Source of the DNA: Flavobacterium degerlachei
Lineage (GTDB): Bacteria; Bacteroidota; Bacteroidia; Flavobacteriales; Flavobacteriaceae
Assembly (NCBI RefSeq): GCF_900106645.1
Contig: NZ_FNMV01000019.1
Location: 1 to 64,000, forward strand
Direction: 5' to 3'
Length of the DNA: 64,000 nt
Shown: piece after piece, positions 59,132 through 64,000 of the stretch
How positions within the stretch are numbered: the stretch's first letter is position 1
Layout of the letters: the number at the start of each line of letters is the position of its first letter
Program-made: the position numbers and the translations under genes
The notes under the pieces: model-generated
What the model was told of the DNA's origin: nothing
Databases searched by the model: none
What the model saw: the letters and a program-made list of their open reading frames with translations, nothing else

Positions 59132-60277
59132 TTATTTTACTTTGTACGATATTTGCATGGTAGTTCCTTTTCCAACTTCGGAATGTAGCACCTTTATAGC
59201 ACCTTTGTGGTATTCTTCAACTATTCTTTTTGTCAAGGAAAGTCCTAAGCCCCAACCTCTTTTTTTGGTTGTAAATCCTGGTTCAAATACAGATTTGAAT
59301 TGATTTTTCTGAATTCCATTTCCGCTATCAGAAACATTAATTTTTACAGAATGGTTTTCCAGTTGGATTTCTAGAGCTAGTTTGCCTCTGCCTTTCATCG
59401 CGTCAATAGCATTTTTTACAAGATTCTCAATCGTCCAGCTATGTAGAGTAGGGTTGATCATTACATAAATTGGAGTTTCTGGACTTTTAAAAGTAAATTC
59501 AATCTGCCTAGAAAAACGAGATTGAAGATAATTATAAGATTGTAGTGTTTCTTCTACGATATCTTTTTTCTCTAATATGGGTTCTGAACCTATTTTTGAG
59601 AATCTATCCGTAATGGTTAGTAATCGATCGATGTCTTTTTCGATTTCTAAAGTGGTAGATTCTTCAACGTTGTCCGCTTTTAGTATTTCGACCCAGCCTA
59701 TCAGTGAAGAGAGTGGCGTTCCTATTTGATGTGCTGTTTCCTTGGCCATTCCGGCCCAAAGTTTATTTTGCGTAGCTATTTTAGTACTTCTATAAAAATA
59801 ATAAACTAAGGCAGCAAATAATACGATAATGAGTAGTAATGCTATAGGATAATATTTTAGTTTATTGAGTAATGCCGAATTTCCATAATACAGCTTCTGA
59901 AATTTTCCAGGTACATATTCGATAACAATGGGGTCATTTTCATTTTTTAAATCGAATAAAAAAGAGGCGGCCTTTTGCTCGTTTATTACAATTTGCTCGT
60001 CAATATTAACAGTATTGATAATACTGTCATGCTCAGTCAGAATTATAGGTATAGAAGTGTTGTTGCTGAAAATTTGCAGCGGAAGTTCAACATCAGTATT
60101 TTCGCCAGCATTAATGAGTGTTTTTTGAGCACTTGCCCAAAGATTCATTTTTAAACGTTCTTCATTTTTGAAAATTTGAAAAAAAGTATAGGTATTCCAA
60201 AGGATTAGTGATATTATCAAAAATGAAGAGAAAATAATGATCCAACGAGTTGTGTTTTTTCTTTCAGAAAACTGCAT
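59132..60277 (-). CDS. Membrane sensor histidine kinase (orphan)
   Basis: This 381-residue protein has two transmembrane helices (about 12-33 and 142-162) that bracket a 110-residue periplasmic domain. The dimerisation/phospho-acceptor segment ETAHQIGTPLSSLIGWVEI (His about 182) and the ATPase motifs NLVKNAIDAM (N box), VSDSGNGI (G1) and GWGLGLSLTKRIVEEY (G2) follow. No response regulator lies nearby, so the partner is elsewhere. The sensed signal is unknown. Confidence 0.9.
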   Translation of the reverse strand: MQFSERKNTTRWIIIFSSFLIISLILWNTYTFFQIFKNEERLKMNLWASAQKTLINAGENTDVELPLQIFSNNTSIPIILTEHDSIINTVNIDEQIVINEQKAASFLFDLKNENDPIVIEYVPGKFQKLYYGNSALLNKLKYYPIALLLIIVLFAALVYYFYRSTKIATQNKLWAGMAKETAHQIGTPLSSLIGWVEILKADNVEESTTLEIEKDIDRLLTITDRFSKIGSEPILEKKDIVEETLQSYNYLQSRFSRQIEFTFKSPETPIYVMINPTLHSWTIENLVKNAIDAMKGRGKLALEIQLENHSVKINVSDSGNGIQKNQFKSVFEPGFTTKKRGWGLGLSLTKRIVEEYHKGAIKVLHSEVGKGTTMQISYKVK

Positions 60278-60416
60278 AAATGAGATTTTGAGGTATAAAT
60301 ATAACGAAATATTAATAGGATTATTTTAGTTGGTACTAAAAGGAGTTTTTTTGTATAATGAAAATGTTTTTAGCGTTAAATGATTCCTCACTCTTTCTAT
60401 AGTAAAACCATTTCCT

Positions 60417-60424
60417 TACTTTTG
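60417..60424 (+). promoter_or_regulatory. -7 element of the flavin reductase gene
   Basis: TACTTTTG (TAnnTTTG) lies 38 bases before the ATG. At the -33 position the sequence is TTC, one base from TTG. Confidence 0.45.
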
Positions 60425-60462
60425 CAGATCGAGTTAAGAAAATAATTAACAACCAACCAACT

Positions 60463-61338
60463 ATGATTAGCATTGATCCAAAAAGTATAGAAACGGCTAA
60501 ATTACAGGGTTATTTACAAGGTTCTGTTGGACCTAGACCAATAGCGTTTGCAAGTACAGTTGATGAAAATGGAAATCCAAATTTATCTCCTTTTAGTTTT
60601 TTTAATGTTTTTAGTGCTAATCCTGCCATTCTTGTTTTTTCGCCAGCAAGACGTGTTCGCGACAATTCGATTAAACATACTTTAATCAATTGTGAGGCTA
60701 CGAAAGAGGTGGTAATTAATGTGGTAAACTTTGATTTGGTACAACAAACTTCACTTGCGAGTACAGAATATGCTGATTGTGTCAATGAGTTTGAGAAATC
60801 GGGTTTAACAGCGGTTGCCTCAGATGTAGTCAAACCATTCAGAGTAAAAGAATCTCCAGTTCAATTTGAATGTAAAGTCAATCAAATTATCGCGTTAGGG
60901 ACAGAAGGTGGTGCAGGAAACTTAATCCTTTGCGAGGTTGTAAGAATTCATATTGATGAAGCAATCTTGGATGAAAATGGTTCTATTGATCAATACAAAA
61001 TTGATTTAGTGTCCAGACTAGGAGGTAATTGGTATTCAAGGTCAAATCAAGGTTTGTTTGAAGTGCCTAAACCCCTATCAACGCTAGGAATTGGTGTGGA
61101 TGCAATCCCAAAGTATGTAAAGGAAAGTACTGTCTTTGACGGAAATGATTTAGGTAAATTAGGTAACGTAGAAGCCTTGCCTACGACAGAAGAAGTTAGT
61201 ATATTTGTAAAACAAAATTTTTCGGTAAAAGCAGTTTTAAGCTCAGATGATGTTGAAAAAGTTCATTTAGAAGCTAAAAAATACTTAAATGATAATGATG
61301 TCCTTTCTGCATGGAAGGTGCTTCTGGCAAAAAAATAA
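60463..61338 (+). CDS. Flavin reductase-like FMN-binding protein
   Basis: This 291-residue protein has the flavin reductase fold in about 20-200 (GSVGPRPIAFASTVDENGNP, SPFSFFNVFSANPAILVFSP, GGAGNLILCEVVRIH). Members reduce or use FMN as oxygenase partners or as stand-alone enzymes; the partner is not evident. A C-terminal helical extension (about 215-291) is present. DUF3127 follows 26 bases later in the same direction. Confidence 0.88.
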   Translation: MISIDPKSIETAKLQGYLQGSVGPRPIAFASTVDENGNPNLSPFSFFNVFSANPAILVFSPARRVRDNSIKHTLINCEATKEVVINVVNFDLVQQTSLASTEYADCVNEFEKSGLTAVASDVVKPFRVKESPVQFECKVNQIIALGTEGGAGNLILCEVVRIHIDEAILDENGSIDQYKIDLVSRLGGNWYSRSNQGLFEVPKPLSTLGIGVDAIPKYVKESTVFDGNDLGKLGNVEALPTTEEVSIFVKQNFSVKAVLSSDDVEKVHLEAKKYLNDNDVLSAWKVLLAKK

Positions 61339-61364
61339 TCTAAATAACAATTAAAATAACGAAG

Positions 61365-61736
61365 ATGGAAGTTACAGGAAAAATTAAAGTTGTCAATCCA
61401 GAACAACAAATTAGCGCCTCATTTAAAAAAAGAGAATTGGTTGTTACAACAGATGAACAATATCCTCAACATATTATGGTTGAGTTTACTCAAGACAAAT
61501 GTGATTTGTTGAACAATTATAACATTGGTGAAGACGTAAAAGTATCAATCAATTTAAGAGGTAGAGAATGGGTTAACCCACAAGGTGAAGCTAAATATTT
61601 TAATAGCATACAAGGATGGAGAATCGAAAAGATGGCTAATGAAGCGCAAGCTCCTTCAGCTCCTATGCCTGCTGCTCAAGCATTTGCTCCAGCTACAAAC
61701 TTAAATGAAGAAGAGCCGGATGATTTGCCTTTTTAA
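61365..61736 (+). CDS. DUF3127 protein (OB-fold, SSB-like tail)
   Basis: This 123-residue protein starts MEVTGKIKVVNPEQQISASF and has an OB-type core (about 1-88; REWVNPQGEAKYFNSIQGWR). A proline/alanine-rich linker follows, and an acidic tail ends in EEPDDLPF. That tip resembles the SSB C-terminus, and the window's SSB ends in NDLPF. It may bind single-stranded DNA or recruit the same partners. Function unproven. Co-transcribed with the flavin reductase gene. Confidence 0.88.
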   Translation: MEVTGKIKVVNPEQQISASFKKRELVVTTDEQYPQHIMVEFTQDKCDLLNNYNIGEDVKVSINLRGREWVNPQGEAKYFNSIQGWRIEKMANEAQAPSAPMPAAQAFAPATNLNEEEPDDLPF

Positions 61737-61755
61737 TTAAAAGCATCAATTTTAT

Positions 61756-61786
61756 AAAAAAGCCTTGAAAATTCAAGGCTTTTTTT
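61756..61786. terminator. Bidirectional intrinsic terminator
   Basis: AGCCTTGAA pairs with TTCAAGGCT (61761-61780), with A and T runs on both sides, between the DUF3127 and PAP2 genes. Confidence 0.92.
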
Positions 61787-61789
61787 ATG

Positions 61790-62521
61790 CTAAAAATTAG
61801 GCTTTATGATGGCGCCAAAGCCTATGTGGTTGCCTAATTGTGGATAGATCAAAGCGCTTACTTTTTTCTTTTTTGATATTCTAAGAGATTGAAATGGATT
61901 AATATGTGAGAATAAAATACCAGATGCCATCCCTATTCCTGCGCCAACAAGCACATCTGAGGCGTAGTGTTTATCATTGGCAATTCTAAAGGCGGCTGTT
62001 GCTCCTGCAAAAAGGAAACCACTGCTTGCGTACCAGAAATTGTCGTCTCTATATTCATAATATAAAAGTGTAGCATTTGTAAAAGCAATCGCCGAATGTC
62101 CAGAAGGAAAACTTAAATTATTGGATAAATCAGGACGGTCTCTTTTGGCTATACGTTTAGTTATTTCAACCACAACTATAGTAGCGGTATTGGCCAAGAA
62201 TATGTTTAAAGTTTGATTTCGAAAATCAGTTTTGGGTTTAAATCCTAAATATTTACCTAAATAAATTTGCCCAATAGGAACTAGTGGGAATATATTATCT
62301 GCTTGTGATCTGAAACCCGGACCAAAAATAGAATTTGTTTTTGTTTGAATGTCATTATTAAATTCAGAGTTCAGAAGAATCGCACCACTCACAATAAAAG
62401 CAGTTGGTACTATAAAAGAGTTGTAGCTGAGTTTTTTTGTTGAGGTTAAACTATCCGCTTTTTGTCCATACATTTGTGTAATAATTAATGTAAAAACGAG
62501 TAGAATCGATTTGAATTTCAT
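61790..62521 (-). CDS. PAP2 family phosphatase
   Basis: This 243-residue protein has a signal/anchor (about 1-19). The three phosphatase motifs are KRIAKRDRP (motif 1), LSFPSGHSAIAF (motif 2, His) and FRIANDKHYASDVLVGAGIG (motif 3, His and Asp). It removes phosphate from a lipid such as undecaprenyl diphosphate or phosphatidate, on the periplasmic side. The exact lipid is unknown. Single gene. Confidence 0.9.
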   Translation of the reverse strand: MKFKSILLVFTLIITQMYGQKADSLTSTKKLSYNSFIVPTAFIVSGAILLNSEFNNDIQTKTNSIFGPGFRSQADNIFPLVPIGQIYLGKYLGFKPKTDFRNQTLNIFLANTATIVVVEITKRIAKRDRPDLSNNLSFPSGHSAIAFTNATLLYYEYRDDNFWYASSGFLFAGATAAFRIANDKHYASDVLVGAGIGMASGILFSHINPFQSLRISKKKKVSALIYPQLGNHIGFGAIIKPNF

Positions 62522-62614
62522 TGTAGTGTATTTAAAAAATAGACTAATTGATTTTTGAAATTAATTAGTTTTACCAAATTTAAGAGTATTGATTTAATTT
62601 TTAGTTAAAAAGGA

Positions 62615-63253
62615 ATGTATTATTTATCTGAAGCTTTATTTTTCCCAACTATTTCTCAAACACATTCTTCAGGAATTATAGCCTTGGGTGGAGATTTGTC
62701 GGTTGATAGATTACAATTAGCTTATAAAAGCGGAATTTTCCCTTGGTTTGAAGATGGAGAACCTATCACTTGGTGGTCACCTAACCCAAGAATGGTTTTG
62801 TTTCTTGAGGAATTGATTATATCTAAAAGTATGCGGAATATTCTTAATAGAAACAGCTTCAAAGTTACATTCAATCAAAATTTTAGAGATGTTATTTCGA
62901 ATTGTCAAAATATTAAAAGAGATGGTCAGCGGGGAACTTGGATTACTAATGACATGATTGAAGCTTATTGTAATTTGCATGAATTAGGTGTTGCGAAATC
63001 TGTTGAGGTTTGGCAGGATGGCGAACTGGTTGGTGGTTTGTATGGTATTGATTTAGGTCATGTATTTTGTGGTGAAAGCATGTTTTCTAAAGTTTCAAAT
63101 GCTTCAAAAGTTGCTTTCATTTCGTTAGTTAATAATTTAAAGGCAACTAATTACAAGCTTTTGGATTGTCAGGTTTACAACCCGCATCTTGAAAGTCTGG
63201 GGTGCAGGGAAATCGAACGGGATGATTTCATGGAAATTTTAAGAGTTCAATAG
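62615..63253 (+). CDS. aat: Leucyl/phenylalanyl-tRNA--protein transferase
   Basis: It adds Leu or Phe to the N-terminus of proteins with Arg or Lys ends, marking them for ClpS-ClpAP degradation. The 212 residues contain GIIALGGDLSVDRLQLAYKSG, IFPWFEDGEPITWWSPNPRM, RGTWITNDMIEAYCNLHELG, and LVGGLYGIDLGHVFCGESMF. Its 3' end overlaps the tag gene by 15 bases, tail to tail. Confidence 0.95.
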   Translation: MYYLSEALFFPTISQTHSSGIIALGGDLSVDRLQLAYKSGIFPWFEDGEPITWWSPNPRMVLFLEELIISKSMRNILNRNSFKVTFNQNFRDVISNCQNIKRDGQRGTWITNDMIEAYCNLHELGVAKSVEVWQDGELVGGLYGIDLGHVFCGESMFSKVSNASKVAFISLVNNLKATNYKLLDCQVYNPHLESLGCREIERDDFMEILRVQ

Positions 63254-63814
63254 CGTAGTTGTTTTCCAACAATCTTCAACGTGATCATCAACCATCCCTG
63301 TCGCTTGCATGTGGGCGTAAATAACGGTAGAGCCTACAAATTTGAAACCGCGTTTTTTTAAATCCTTGCTGATTTCGTCCGAAAGTGGAGTAGTGGCAGG
63401 GACGTCTTTTAATGTTTTAGGGTTGTTTACGATAGGTTTTCCATCGGTGAATTTCCATATATAATCAGAGAAACTACCAAATTCTTCTTGGATTTTTATA
63501 AAAGCTTCTGCATTAGAAACTGCTGAACGTACTTTTAGTTTGTTTCGAATTATTCCTGCGTCTAATAGTAGTTCTTCGATTTTGTCTTCAGAATATTGCG
63601 CTATCTTTTTATAGTCGAAATTGTCAAATGCTTTGCGGAAATTCTCTCTTTTGTTTAAGATGGTAATCCAGCTTAGTCCAGCCTGAAATGTCTCTAAAAT
63701 AAGGAATTCAAACAAAGTGGCGTCATCATAAACGGGAGTTCCCCATTCCTGGTCGTGGTATTCTTTATATAAGTCGCTCGATAAGCACCAACCGCATCTT
63801 GTTTTATTTTCCAT
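63239..63814 (-). CDS. tag: DNA-3-methyladenine glycosylase I
   Basis: It removes 3-methyladenine from alkylated DNA. The 191 residues begin MENKTRCGWCLSSDLYKEYH with zinc-ligand cysteine and histidine, then WGTPVYDDATLFEFLILETF, AGLSWITILNKRENFR and the catalytic-region glutamate. The C-terminal VGSTVIYAHMQATGMVDDHV has the other zinc ligands. It overlaps the aat stop by 15 bases in the convergent direction. Confidence 0.95.
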   Translation of the reverse strand: MENKTRCGWCLSSDLYKEYHDQEWGTPVYDDATLFEFLILETFQAGLSWITILNKRENFRKAFDNFDYKKIAQYSEDKIEELLLDAGIIRNKLKVRSAVSNAEAFIKIQEEFGSFSDYIWKFTDGKPIVNNPKTLKDVPATTPLSDEISKDLKKRGFKFVGSTVIYAHMQATGMVDDHVEDCWKTTTLLNS

Positions 63815-63938
63815 TGTAAATTATTTTATATTTTCAAAGATATTAAAACCAATCAGTATTTTGCCAAATTGGACTGTAGCTTAGGTTTTTTAATTAAATT
63901 TAGCAGCGATAAGTACACAAGTATAATACCATATTAAT

Positions 63939-64000
63939 ATGAAAAAAATAATTACAGTTCTAATGATCAGCTCAACAATGTTAAGTATTAATGCACAGGG
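63939..64000 (+). CDS. Start of a secreted protein (3' end outside window)
   Basis: Only the first 20 codons are visible: MKKIITVLMISSTMLSINAQ. They form a Sec signal peptide with a likely cleavage site after Ala, typical of exported Bacteroidota proteins. No family can be assigned. The start is the only ATG with a suitable leader here. Confidence 0.6.
   Translation, partial: MKKIITVLMISSTMLSINAQ

Overview
The window looks like a chromosomal segment of a Bacteroidota member, most likely a Flavobacterium or close relative. Evidence: AT-rich DNA; promoters of the TTG-N(17-23)-TAnnTTTG type (clearest at 45268-45297 and 53899-53930); start codons with AT-rich leaders and no consistent Shine-Dalgarno; a type IX secretion (T9SS) adhesin with a gliding-type C-terminal domain beside a PorP/SprF-like and a PorE-like OmpA protein; the gliding genes gldE and gldD behind mutY and ssb; and the family-typical proteins DUF3078, DUF3127, DUF3109 and GGGP synthase.

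Layout. 1-5.4 kb: a surface-protein module made of a truncated repeat adhesin, a PorP/SprF-like protein and an OmpA/TPR/PD40 protein. 5.4-18.3 kb: a large unknown outer-membrane protein, aspartate kinase with a GNAT enzyme, fbp, a TerB-like protein, a HupE/dCMP deaminase/S41 protease operon, plsC-like, a flavoprotein, MarC and DUF3109. 18.3-27.1 kb: dNTP metabolism (nrdB and nrdA with DnaA-box-like sites upstream; dgt) with RDD, a lipid-anchor-like unknown and an amine oxidase-like flavoprotein between. 27.1-31.5 kb: DUF3078, dxs, tadA and a K+ channel. 31.5-35 kb: an accessory locus with a 916-residue LRR-Roc-COR (ROCO) GTPase between direct repeats. 35-42 kb: rng, a 30-residue basic AURKAIP1/COX24-like protein, HU, the mutY-ssb-gldE-gldD operon, a metal-binding lipoprotein and an EamA transporter. 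42-49 kb: an M16 peptidase pair, rplU (extended) and rpmA, two DoxX-like proteins and ahcY. 49-56.4 kb: a PPTase, GGGP synthase, PnuC, a NadR-kinase/DUF4301 fusion, ArfB, and a TPP riboswitch in front of a TonB-dependent receptor. 56.4-64 kb: a degenerate Rieske-like lipoprotein, greA, HIT, transglutaminase-like, histidine kinase, flavin reductase, DUF3127, PAP2, aat, tag and the start of a secreted protein.

Most of the window is ordinary core genome. The most unusual signals are intergenic. First, a dispersed repeat of about 75-105 bp has five copies here, and four of them sit immediately behind an intrinsic terminator in the same orientation relative to transcription. Second, two loci have a duplicated terminator around extra DNA: rng-T-R-[ROCO]-T-R, and nrdA-T-[508 bp with a small ORF]-T-R. 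This suggests that terminator/repeat units act as insertion or recombination sites for cargo. No tRNA, rRNA, CRISPR array, transposase or integrase was recognised.
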